Below, piece by piece: positions 9,946 through 16,592 of a DNA stretch of 64,000 bases. Below the pieces are notes generated by a model. That model did no database searches. It had not been told where the DNA came from and worked only from the letters and a program-made list of their open reading frames with translations. The stretch's first letter is position 1. Each line of letters begins with the position of its first letter. The position numbers were made by a program, and so were the translations under genes. The DNA comes from Xenophilus aerolatus (lineage in GTDB: Bacteria > Pseudomonadota > Gammaproteobacteria > Burkholderiales > Burkholderiaceae_C), in contig QAIB01000002.1 in assembly GCA_030418545.1 (NCBI GenBank), positions 434,001-498,000 on the forward strand, read 5' to 3'.

Positions 9946-11214
9946 ATGGCATTGATCGTTCACAAGTACGGCGGCACGTCGATGGGCTCGACCGAGCGCA
10001 TCCGCAATGTCGCCAAGCGCGTCGCCAAGTGGGCGCGCGCGGGCCACCAGATGGTGATCGTCCCCAGCGCCATGAGCGGCGAGACCAACCGCCTCCTCGG
10101 CCTGGCCAAGGAACTGGCGCCCAGCCAGCCCGGCGACGACTACCGGCGCGAGCTCGACATGCTCGCTTCCACCGGCGAGCAGGCCTCGTCGGCCCTGCTG
10201 GCCATCGCGCTGCAGACCGAAGGCGTCGAGGCCGTGAGCTATGCCGGCTGGCAGGTCGGCATCCGCACCGACAGCAGCTACACCAAGGCCCGCATCGAGA
10301 GCATCGACGACAAGCGCGTGCGCGGCGACCTGGCCGCGGGCCGCGTGGTCGTCATCACCGGCTTCCAGGGCGTCGACGACGAAGGCAACATCACCACGCT
10401 GGGCCGTGGCGGCAGCGACACCTCGGCCGTGGCCGTGGCGGCTGCCATGAAGGCCGACGAGTGCCTCATCTACACCGACGTCGACGGCGTCTACACCACC
10501 GATCCGCGCGTCGAGCCCGACGCCCGCCGACTCTCGAAGATCAGCTTCGAGGAGATGCTGGAAATGGCCAGCCTGGGCTCCAAGGTGCTGCAGATCCGCT
10601 CGGTGGAATTCGCCGGCAAGTACAAGGTGCCGCTGCGCGTGCTGTCCAGCTTCACGCCCTGGGACATCGACATCAACGAGGAAGCCAAGTCGGGCACCCT
10701 GATCACTTTCGAGGAAGACGAAACCATGGAACAAGCCGTTGTCTCCGGCATCGCTTTCAACCGCGACGAGGCCAAGATCTCGGTGCTCGGCGTGCCCGAC
10801 AAGCCGGGCATCGCGTACCACATCCTGGGCGCCGTGGCCGACGCCAACATCGAGGTCGACGTCATCATCCAGAACCTGTCCAAGGACGGGAAGACCGACT
10901 TCAGTTTCACCGTCAACCGCAACGAGTACGCGCGCACGGTCGACCTGCTCAAGGCCAAGGTGCTGCCCTCGCTGGGCGCGACCGACATCGTCGGCGACAC
11001 CAAGATCTGCAAGGTCAGCATCGTCGGCATCGGCATGCGCAGCCATGTGGGCGTTGCAGCCAAGATGTTCCGCGTGCTGAGCGAGGAGGGCATCAACATC
11101 CAGATGATCTCCACCAGCGAGATCAAGACCTCCGTCGTGATCGACGAGAAGTACATGGAACTGGCCGTGCGCGCCCTGCACAAGGCCTTCGATCTGGACC
11201 AGCCGACGGCTTGA
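9946..11214 (+). CDS. lysC: Aspartate kinase
   Basis: A 422-residue aspartokinase beginning MALIVHKYGGTSMG, the kinase nucleotide motif. The catalytic domain runs to about residue 250, and two ACT domains follow (around ISVLGVPDKPGIAY and VSIVGIGMRSHVGVAAKMF), which bind lysine/threonine for feedback control. It phosphorylates aspartate at the head of the lysine, threonine and methionine pathway. The length and single-gene form match the betaproteobacterial type. The gene ends 37 bp before tRNA-Ser, with no terminator between them, so the two may share a transcript. Confidence 0.96.
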   Translation: MALIVHKYGGTSMGSTERIRNVAKRVAKWARAGHQMVIVPSAMSGETNRLLGLAKELAPSQPGDDYRRELDMLASTGEQASSALLAIALQTEGVEAVSYAGWQVGIRTDSSYTKARIESIDDKRVRGDLAAGRVVVITGFQGVDDEGNITTLGRGGSDTSAVAVAAAMKADECLIYTDVDGVYTTDPRVEPDARRLSKISFEEMLEMASLGSKVLQIRSVEFAGKYKVPLRVLSSFTPWDIDINEEAKSGTLITFEEDETMEQAVVSGIAFNRDEAKISVLGVPDKPGIAYHILGAVADANIEVDVIIQNLSKDGKTDFSFTVNRNEYARTVDLLKAKVLPSLGATDIVGDTKICKVSIVGIGMRSHVGVAAKMFRVLSEEGINIQMISTSEIKTSVVIDEKYMELAVRALHKAFDLDQPTA

Positions 11215-11251
11215 GACGCATCGGAAGCTGGCATAATGCGAGCTTGCTTCA

Positions 11252-11344
11252 GGAAACGTGACCGAGTGGCCGAAGGTGCTCCCCTGCTAAGGGAGTATGG
11301 GGTGTAGAGCCTCATCGAGGGTTCGAATCCCTCCGTTTCCGCCA
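11252..11344 (+). tRNA. tRNA-Ser (anticodon GCU), CCA encoded
   Basis: The acceptor stem GGAAACG (11252-11258) pairs with CGTTTCC (11334-11340), followed by G and CCA. The anticodon arm CTCCC-CTGCTAA-GGGAG carries GCU, reading AGC/AGU. A long variable arm (TATGGGGTGTAGAGCCTCAT) and the T-loop GGTTCGAATCC confirm a class II serine tRNA. Its last 13 bases are the integration site of the element that follows. Confidence 0.97.
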
Positions 11345-11592
11345 AGAACACCGACTCTCTCCCAGACACGGGACAGAGTCGGTTTTTTTTCGACTTCGAT
11401 CTGCGCGATCGTGTCCATCACGTCGAGACCGGCCTCGACGGCGAAGTAGGCGATTTCGGTCGCGCCTGGCCAGTACTGGCCCTTCTTCCACTGCGAGATG
11501 CGGCTCTGATCGATGCCCAACTCGGCCGCCATTTCCTTGTAGCTCTTGCGGCTGCGCGTGCGCGCGACGTCGATGAGGGTTTCTACAAGCAT
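11287..11592 (-). CDS. HTH (Cro/C1-type) repressor of the satellite element
   Basis: A 101-residue frame from ATG 11592, with AGGA placed eight bases upstream on this strand. The helix-turn-helix is clear at about residues 17-42 (YKEMAAELGIDQSRISQWKK). A role like the RstR repressor, silencing the divergent replication operon, is inferred from position. Only the first 87 codons lie inside the element; the last 14 residues are translated antisense from the tRNA (GGIRTLDEALHP) and end at a TAG made by the anticodon arm. In a circularised element the frame would instead continue for 21 residues and stop at 13422, giving 108 residues. Confidence 0.75.
   Translation of the reverse strand: MLVETLIDVARTRSRKSYKEMAAELGIDQSRISQWKKGQYWPGATEIAYFAVEAGLDVMDTIAQIEVEKKPTLSRVWERVGVLGGNGGIRTLDEALHPILP
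11332..11344 (+). repeat. attL: 3' end of tRNA-Ser
   Basis: TCCGTTTCCGCCA, including the encoded CCA. The identical 13 bases recur at 13488-13500; identity stops at 11331/13487, so this is taken as the left attachment site and core. Confidence 0.8.
11351..11390 (+). terminator. Terminator just inside attL
   Basis: CCGACTCT (11351-11358) pairs with AGAGTCGG (11375-11382), followed by eight T. It would end lysC/tRNA-Ser transcripts before they enter the element. The terminator that served the tRNA before integration is probably the one at 13504-13540. Confidence 0.85.
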
Positions 11593-11626
11593 TTGAGATT
11601 CCTAAAGTTCTGGTACATTTCGCAAC

Positions 11627-11644
11627 TACTCAAACATTTGAGTA
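11627..11644. promoter_or_regulatory. Repressor operator between divergent genes
   Basis: A perfect inverted repeat TACTCAAA-CA-TTTGAGTA in the 78-bp AT-rich gap between the repressor and the replication operon. A further half-site CATTTGAG overlaps the repressor start codon (11590-11597). The flanks extend the symmetry loosely (TTTCGCAA on one side, TTTTGCAAA on the other). Position suggests control of both promoters. Confidence 0.6.
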
Positions 11645-11670
11645 TTTTGCAAATATACCGGAGTTGCTCA

Positions 11671-11889
11671 ATGGCGGCAGAGGGACAAAGGGAACAGCAG
11701 CTCGAGCTCGAGCTGCCGCGGGATCTGCATCCGCTGGAGGCGGAGCTCGAGCGGATCCGTCTCGCTCGGCAAGGTCGGTCGAAGCTCCATTCGTTTCGGC
11801 TGATCACCTGGCCGATGGGCACCTGGGCGGAGACGCACCTGGGACGCTCCTCGATGTTCTTCCGGTTTCGCACCGGCTACTCGGCATGA
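11671..11889 (+). CDS. Unknown 72-residue protein, first gene of element operon
   Basis: The ATG at 11671 follows GGAG by seven bases. The product starts MAAEGQREQQLELELPRDL and has an acidic, leucine-rich helical first half, then a basic, aromatic second half (SFRLITWPMGTW, SSMFFRFRTGYSA). I recognise no family. Its stop overlaps the next start (ATGA at 11886-11889), so translation of the two is probably coupled. By position it could be a regulator or replication accessory; nothing in the sequence proves this. Confidence 0.65.
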   Translation: MAAEGQREQQLELELPRDLHPLEAELERIRLARQGRSKLHSFRLITWPMGTWAETHLGRSSMFFRFRTGYSA

Positions 11890-12110
11890 GCTACCAGCAG
11901 CAGTCCGGTGCCGGTATTGCCGCCGAGCACGTCCGCCTCTTCGGCGCGGATCTGTCGCCGACCGTCCGCCGATTCCGTCACGTGCGCTTCGCCTGGCAGT
12001 GCCACCAGTGGGCGCCGGCCCTGTCGCCCAAGGCTGAGGCCGAGCACCTGGTCAACGAGTGCCGCCTGCGCGAGCTGGCCGCTGAGCTGATCGCAGGGGG
12101 TGTGCAGTGA
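11886..12110 (+). CDS. Unknown 74-residue protein, second gene of element operon
   Basis: Begins MSYQQQSGAGIAAEHVRLF within an ATGA overlap with the preceding gene and ends in a GTGA overlap with the replication initiator. A central basic and aromatic stretch (RRFRHVRFAWQCHQW) precedes an acidic alpha-helical C-terminus (KAEAEHLVNECRLRELAAEL). No known family is recognised. The overlaps on both sides show it belongs to the replication operon and support it being a real gene despite its size. Confidence 0.65.
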   Translation: MSYQQQSGAGIAAEHVRLFGADLSPTVRRFRHVRFAWQCHQWAPALSPKAEAEHLVNECRLRELAAELIAGGVQ

Positions 12111-13162
12111 GCGACCTGCACGACTCCCCCCCATCCGCCGGGGCGGGTGTCTGGCGTCTGCGCCGGGACCCGGCCGCGCTAGCGGCTTCCGCCCGTGCTG
12201 TAACACGGGTGGAAAGTTCTCCTCGATCGGCGGCTGCTGGCGACGTCTCAAAAATCGATTGGCTGAACGCGACGTTCGACACGCCGGCGATGAGCGTTCC
12301 CGGGTTGCTGGCCTTCGTTGATGGCCTCATGGCCGGCACGCTGTCGGCGAAGCTCGACGGCGGCCTCTTTGGCTTCACAGAGCGCCACAGGCTGACGGCG
12401 CAGCTGGCAGACGGCGCGCGCGTCGAAGTCGGCGCCATTGCCCTCGGCGGCGAGTCGCAGAAAGGCCGCTGGCTGCTCCAGCTCAACGGCCGCGGCTGCG
12501 GCCTTGTCAACGACTGGCCGAGCCTCCAGCAGCTGCTGGAAGACCTCGGCGCCGAAATCTCACGGGTGGACATCGCCGCCGACTTCCTCAAGGGCGAGCA
12601 CACCGTGGACGACGCACTGGACCTCTATCACGAGGGTGCATTCATCAGCCGCGGGCGCAACCCGGACCTGGACACACAGGGTGCGTGGCACGCGGAAGGC
12701 AAGAAAGGTCGCACCGTGTACATCGGCAAGCTGAAGAATGGAAAGACGCTTTGCGTCTACGAGAAGGGCAAGCAGCTCAAGGACCTCGACAGCGACTGGA
12801 CGCGCTACGAGGTGCGCCTGGGCAACCGCGATCGCGTCATTCCCCTGGACGTGCTCACGAACCCCGATCGCTACTTTGTGGGCGCCTACCCTGCCCTGGC
12901 ACACATCCTCGAAGCAGCGGCAGAGGAAATCCCCACCATCCGCGAAGAGACGAAGACCTCTCTCGCTCACCTCACGTACCACCTGGAGCGCTGCTATGGC
13001 AAGACGATCCACCAGGTGCTCGCAGTCACAGGCGCCACGGCACAGGACCTCATCGAGGAAGTGCGCGTCATCGGGATACCCAAACGGGTAGACCCTGCCA
13101 GCGGGAGTGCTGGCGTCGGCTGGGCGGACTTGCAGGCCCAGAAATCAAGGATGAGAGCATGA
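12107..13162 (+). CDS. Phage-type replication initiation protein (Rep_trans / RstA-like)
   Basis: A 351-residue protein from the GTG at 12107, which overlaps the preceding stop (GTGA). The replication-initiation-factor motifs are visible: SRVDIAADFLKGEHTVDDAL (about residues 147-166), GRTVYIGKLKNGKTLCVYEKGKQL (about 200-223, the conserved YEKGKQ signature) and WTRYEVRLGNRDRVIPLDVL. Proteins of this family nick DNA and start rolling-circle replication of filamentous phages (RstA of CTX phage) and some plasmids. The first 45 residues are a variable extension. Its stop overlaps the start of the next gene. Confidence 0.88.
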   Translation: MSDLHDSPPSAGAGVWRLRRDPAALAASARAVTRVESSPRSAAAGDVSKIDWLNATFDTPAMSVPGLLAFVDGLMAGTLSAKLDGGLFGFTERHRLTAQLADGARVEVGAIALGGESQKGRWLLQLNGRGCGLVNDWPSLQQLLEDLGAEISRVDIAADFLKGEHTVDDALDLYHEGAFISRGRNPDLDTQGAWHAEGKKGRTVYIGKLKNGKTLCVYEKGKQLKDLDSDWTRYEVRLGNRDRVIPLDVLTNPDRYFVGAYPALAHILEAAAEEIPTIREETKTSLAHLTYHLERCYGKTIHQVLAVTGATAQDLIEEVRVIGIPKRVDPASGSAGVGWADLQAQKSRMRA

Positions 13163-13425
13163 ACGCAGTCACGAACCTGGCGCCGCGCGCAGCCGCGCCG
13201 ATGGAAGTCATCGTCAAGGGCAAGATCGACGCGGTGCGTCGGCACGAGAGCAAGCGGTACACCCGCATCATCACGCCGGCGCCGGATGCCTACAGCCGCC
13301 CCTCCGTGGTCGAAGTGCGCAGCACGCAGCAGCTCGGCCAGAAGGGCGACGAGATCACCGTCACGGCGAAGCTCGGCGGCTACTCGCGCATAGCCGTACA
13401 GCAATTGATCCCCTCACTCCATTAA
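13159..13425 (+). CDS. Probable single-stranded-DNA-binding protein of the element
   Basis: An 88-residue protein starting MNAVTNLAPRAAAPMEVIV in an ATGA overlap with the replication gene. It is predicted to be all-beta: KGKIDAVRRHESKRYTRII, then PSVVEVRSTQQLGQKGDEI and ITVTAKLGGYSRIAV. This size, fold pattern and place directly after the initiator match the small OB-fold ssDNA-binding proteins of filamentous phages (gene V/RstB type) that coat replicating single strands. The assignment rests on pattern and context rather than a strong motif. Confidence 0.7.
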   Translation: MNAVTNLAPRAAAPMEVIVKGKIDAVRRHESKRYTRIITPAPDAYSRPSVVEVRSTQQLGQKGDEITVTAKLGGYSRIAVQQLIPSLH

Positions 13426-13447
13426 AAAAGGCCCGGTTGCCGGGCCT
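13424..13447 (-). terminator. Shared terminator of the element (strong on minus strand)
   Basis: GGCCCGG (13430-13436) pairs with CCGGGCC (13440-13446). On the minus strand the hairpin is followed by six T (complement of 13424-13429); on the plus strand the T tail is weak. It lies directly after the last gene of the replication operon, and in the circular form it would also lie at the end of the repressor gene. Confidence 0.7.
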
Positions 13448-13487
13448 CTTCATCATCGCTTTGGGGTGGAGGAGGGGGGCGAAATCG

Positions 13488-13500
13488 TCCGTTTCCGCCA
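13488..13500 (+). repeat. attR: second copy of tRNA-Ser 3' end
   Basis: TCCGTTTCCGCCA, identical to 11332-11344. Upstream similarity ends at once, while downstream lies a tRNA-type terminator, as expected for the displaced end of an integration site. Confidence 0.8.
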
Positions 13501-13503
13501 GAC

Positions 13504-13540
13504 AACCCCGCCAGTCGAAAGACTCGCGGGGTTTTCTTTT
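13504..13540 (+). terminator. Probable original tRNA-Ser terminator, displaced by the element
   Basis: AACCCCG (13504-13510) pairs with CGGGGTT (13527-13533), and the tract continues TTCTTTT. It starts three bases after attR, the distance expected for the native terminator of the tRNA before integration. Confidence 0.75.
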
Positions 13541-13708
13541 GGGCGAATCAGCGCGCGACAACCAGCGCTGATGCCCTGGGCCGCGGTGCCAATCCCGGCG
13601 CCACCTCCCGCTGACGGCCAGCGTGGCGCCGGCAGGAGGACGCTGCTGACACGCGGGTGCGCCGGCGGCCCACGGGCTCGCCGCATCGCAGCGACGAGCC
13701 TCGATGTC

Positions 13709-15469
13709 ATGGCGGCAACCCCTTCTTCTTCTTCTCCTTCTTCTCCTTATGCGGGCCGGCGCAAACGCCACGACGCGTCGGCACGTCGGATCGATCGGCT
13801 CCTGCGCGACGTCTTCGGCCACCGCCACCTGCGCGAGGGCCAGCGGGAGGTGATCGACCGCGTCCTCGTCGGCCGCTCGACGCTGGGCGTCATGCCCACA
13901 GGTGCCGGCAAGTCGCTGTGCTACCAGCTGCCGGCCTTGCTTCTGGACGGGCCGGTGCTCGTCGTGTCGCCCTTGATCGCGTTGATGGATGACCAGTGCG
14001 CCAAGCTCGACGAGGCCGGCGTCCGGGCGGTGGCGCTGCACAGCCATCGAAGCGCCCAGGACATCGAGTCTGCGCTTGCGGCGATCGATGCCGGCGAGGC
14101 CCGGCTGGTGTACTGCACGCCCGAGAGGGTGACGCAGCCCGAGATGGTCGAGCGGTTGCGCCGCGCGCGCGTGTCGCTCTTCGTGGTCGACGAGGCGCAC
14201 TGCATCGTGCAGTGGGGCCACGACTTCCGGCCCGCCTACCTGGAACTGCGCGCCGCCGCCGAATCGCTCGGGAGTCCGCCCATCCTCGCCCTCACGGCCA
14301 CGGCCGATGCGCAGGCGATGCAGGAGATCATGGAGCGCCTGGGCATGGCCCGCCACAGTTGCGTCCAGACGGGCGCCTTCCGTCCCAACCTGCGGATGGC
14401 GGTCGACGTGGTCGGCTCCGAACAGGAGCGGATGGCCAAGCTGCTGGCTTTCGTGCACGACACCCCGGGCACCGGCATCGTCTACACCGCCACCGTGCGC
14501 GCAGCCGAACAGGTCGTGCAGGCGTTGCGCGAGGCAGGCGAGGACGCGGGCCTCTACCACGGGCGGCTCGCCGCGCACGAACGTCGCGCCGCGCAGGAGG
14601 CGTTCATGGCCGGCGAGCGGCGCATCATGGTCGCCACCAACGCCTTCGGACTGGGCGTGGACAAGCCTGACATCCGCTTCGTCCTGCATGCGCAGATGCC
14701 CGGCAGCCCCGCGGCCTATTACCAGGAGGCAGGGCGTGCCGGCCGCGACGGAGAACCCGCCGACTGCCGGCTGGTGTTCGTGCAACGCGACCGGGCGGTG
14801 CAGCAGTTCTTCCTGGCCTCGGCGCCGGCCCAGGTCCAGGAGCTGGCCCGCCTGCAGGATGCCCTGGTGCAGCCGCCCGAAGGTGGCTGGTCCACGGCCG
14901 CGCTGCAGCAGCACCTGTGCTTGCCGGCCGGCCGGGTGCGCGGCCTGCTGTCGGCGCTGCGGCGCGCCGAGCTGGTGCAGGGCCCCGCTTCGGCGCTGCG
15001 CTGGACCGGGACGGCGCCGCTGATGCCCGAGGCGCTGGCGGGCCTGCTCAGCACGCAGGATGCCCACCGTGCCGCCCAGCAGGCGGCGCTGGAGCAGATG
15101 ACGGCCTATGCGCTGTCTGGCGCCTGCCGCTGGCAGATGCTGCGCCAGGCGCTTCAGAGCGATGCGCATCCGCAGCCTTGCGGTCAGTGCGACAACTGCC
15201 GGCGCATCGAGGCCGCCCAGGCAGCGGCCGAGCCCGCGGCGCAGCCTGGCCCGCCTGAACCCCCGGCCTCCGGCGCGCAGTCCATCGCGCTGCCGGCACC
15301 GGGCCATCGGGCCAAGGTGCCACGCTACGGGGTCGGCGAGGTCCTGGCGGCCGACAGCCTGTCGATCACGCTGAGGTTCCCGGACGGGAGCGAACGCAGC
15401 TTCCAGCCGCAGTTCGTGCGCACAGCGCGTGGACGCGGCGGTCGCAGCGCGGCGGCGGCCGGGACCTGA
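13709..15469 (+). CDS. recQ: RecQ-family ATP-dependent DNA helicase
   Basis: A 586-residue superfamily 2 helicase. Walker A is GVMPTGAGKSLCYQLPAL, the DExH box is VVDEAHCIVQWGHDFRPAYLEL, and QEAGRAGRDGEPADC is motif VI. A RecQ zinc-binding cluster follows (CRWQML, then CGQCDNC near residue 500). The C-terminus has a small module (YGVGEVLAADSLSITLRFPDG) instead of an HRDC domain. RecQ unwinds DNA 3'-5' in recombination and fork repair. The ATG at 13709 was chosen because upstream residues look non-coding. It converges on the DNA ligase gene with a 7-bp gap. Confidence 0.92.
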   Translation: MAATPSSSSPSSPYAGRRKRHDASARRIDRLLRDVFGHRHLREGQREVIDRVLVGRSTLGVMPTGAGKSLCYQLPALLLDGPVLVVSPLIALMDDQCAKLDEAGVRAVALHSHRSAQDIESALAAIDAGEARLVYCTPERVTQPEMVERLRRARVSLFVVDEAHCIVQWGHDFRPAYLELRAAAESLGSPPILALTATADAQAMQEIMERLGMARHSCVQTGAFRPNLRMAVDVVGSEQERMAKLLAFVHDTPGTGIVYTATVRAAEQVVQALREAGEDAGLYHGRLAAHERRAAQEAFMAGERRIMVATNAFGLGVDKPDIRFVLHAQMPGSPAAYYQEAGRAGRDGEPADCRLVFVQRDRAVQQFFLASAPAQVQELARLQDALVQPPEGGWSTAALQQHLCLPAGRVRGLLSALRRAELVQGPASALRWTGTAPLMPEALAGLLSTQDAHRAAQQAALEQMTAYALSGACRWQMLRQALQSDAHPQPCGQCDNCRRIEAAQAAAEPAAQPGPPEPPASGAQSIALPAPGHRAKVPRYGVGEVLAADSLSITLRFPDGSERSFQPQFVRTARGRGGRSAAAAGT

Positions 15470-15476
15470 TCGCTCG

Positions 15477-16592
15477 TTATCGGGCGGAGGACGGCTCGCC
15501 GAAGACCCGGTGCAGTTCGTACGGCGGCGTGACGGCCAGCTGGTCGTAGCCGCACTGGGCGGCCGGCTTGTCCGGCCGCCAGCGCTCGAAGCGGGTCACG
15601 TGACGGAAGCGGTCGCCCTGCAGGTGGTCGTAGCGCACCTCGCACACGCGCGCGGGTTCCACCGGCACCCAGGCCAGGTCCTTGGCACGGCTCCAGCGGC
15701 TGGGCGCGCCGGGCCGGCGCTGGCCGGACGGGCCCGCGCCGAGCCACGGGTGCGACGCCTCGGCCGGCAGCACCATCGGCGAGAACAAGACGCCCAGCTC
15801 GCGACGGAATTCCTGCGTGAAGCCGCTGGCCGAGCCCACGTGCTGCAGCACGCCGCGTGCATCGTGCAGGCCCAGCAGCAGCGACGCCACCTCGGGCTCC
15901 CGGGCGCCGGCACGCCAGCGCAGGCCGCCGACCACGCAATCGGCGGTGCGCACATGCTTGATCTTGAACATCGCCCGCTCGCCGGGCTGGTAGGGCGCAT
16001 CCGCGGCCTTGGCCATGACGCCGTCGAGCCCGGCGCCCTCGAAGCGCGCATGCCAGGCTTGCGCGAGCGCAGGGTCGAGCGTCATCGGCGTGAGGTACAG
16101 CGGCGGCGGGCTGTCGGCCAGCAGGGCCTGCAGCAGCAGGCGCCGCTCTGCCTGTGGCCTTGCGCGCAGGTCCTCGCCGTCGAGCGCGACGAGGTCGAAG
16201 GCGACGAAGGAAGCCGGCGTCTCGCTGGCCAGCCGCCGCACGCGCGAGGCCGCGGGATGGATGCGCTGCAGCAGCGCGTCGAAGTCCAGCCCGGCAGGAC
16301 CGGCGATGACGATCTCGCCATCGAGGGCGCAACCGGCGGGCAGGAGCGTCTCGAGCGCGGATTCGAGTTCGGGAAAGTAGCGGTTCAGCGGCTTCAGGTC
16401 GCGGCTTTGCAGCACGACGCCCTGACCATCGCGCAGCGCGACGGCGCGAAAGCCGTCCCACTTGGGCTCGAACAGCCAGTCGCCCGGGGCGCCCTCGGGC
16501 AGCGCGTCGAGCGTGCGCGCGAGCATCGGAGGCAGGCCCGTGCCGGCAAAGGGCAGGGCGCCACGCTGCGGCTCAGGCGAGGGCTTCGGCAT
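15477..16592 (-). CDS. ATP-dependent DNA ligase
   Basis: A 371-residue stand-alone ligase. The adenylation motif EPKWDGFRA gives the nucleotidyl lysine near residue 44; ALDGEIVI and GLDGVMAKAADAPYQPGERAMFKIK carry motifs III to V. A C-terminal OB domain is suggested by CEVRYDHLQGDRFRHVTRFERWR. It matches the ligase part of LigD without polymerase or phosphoesterase domains. Such enzymes are accessory to the NAD-dependent LigA and may work in break repair. Its start overlaps the end of the YihY gene by 20 bp, so the two are probably co-transcribed. Confidence 0.9.
   Translation of the reverse strand: MPKPSPEPQRGALPFAGTGLPPMLARTLDALPEGAPGDWLFEPKWDGFRAVALRDGQGVVLQSRDLKPLNRYFPELESALETLLPAGCALDGEIVIAGPAGLDFDALLQRIHPAASRVRRLASETPASFVAFDLVALDGEDLRARPQAERRLLLQALLADSPPPLYLTPMTLDPALAQAWHARFEGAGLDGVMAKAADAPYQPGERAMFKIKHVRTADCVVGGLRWRAGAREPEVASLLLGLHDARGVLQHVGSASGFTQEFRRELGVLFSPMVLPAEASHPWLGAGPSGQRRPGAPSRWSRAKDLAWVPVEPARVCEVRYDHLQGDRFRHVTRFERWRPDKPAAQCGYDQLAVTPPYELHRVFGEPSSAR

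Larger units (their letters stand above)
11332..13500. mobile_element. Inovirus/RS1-like satellite element integrated at tRNA-Ser
   Basis: The segment is bounded by a 13-bp direct repeat of the tRNA-Ser 3' end (11332-11344 and 13488-13500), giving a unit of 2,156 bp. Inside are a leftward HTH repressor gene and a rightward, tightly overlapping operon of four genes: two small unknowns, a PF02486-type replication initiator and a small basic protein likely to bind single-stranded DNA. This is the layout of the replication/regulation half of filamentous phages (rstR, rstA, rstB). No coat, Zot-like or recombinase gene is present. The element could be a satellite that relies on a helper, a decayed prophage, or a rolling-circle plasmid; the intact, overlapping genes argue against simple decay. 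Confidence 0.75.

Noticed and set aside
11287-11331. C-terminal GGIRTLDEALHP tail as a conserved protein motif
   Set aside because: This is the usual antisense translation of a serine tRNA gene and carries no protein homology.
12438-13091. Alternative frames overlapping the replication initiator (98 and 117 codons)
   Set aside because: They lie inside the initiator in another frame, with Ser/Arg/Thr-rich shadow composition; the initiator frame carries the conserved motifs.
11345-13500. Insertion sequence or integron at the tRNA-Ser site
   Set aside because: No transposase or integrase frame and no terminal inverted repeats; the boundaries are direct repeats of the tRNA end.
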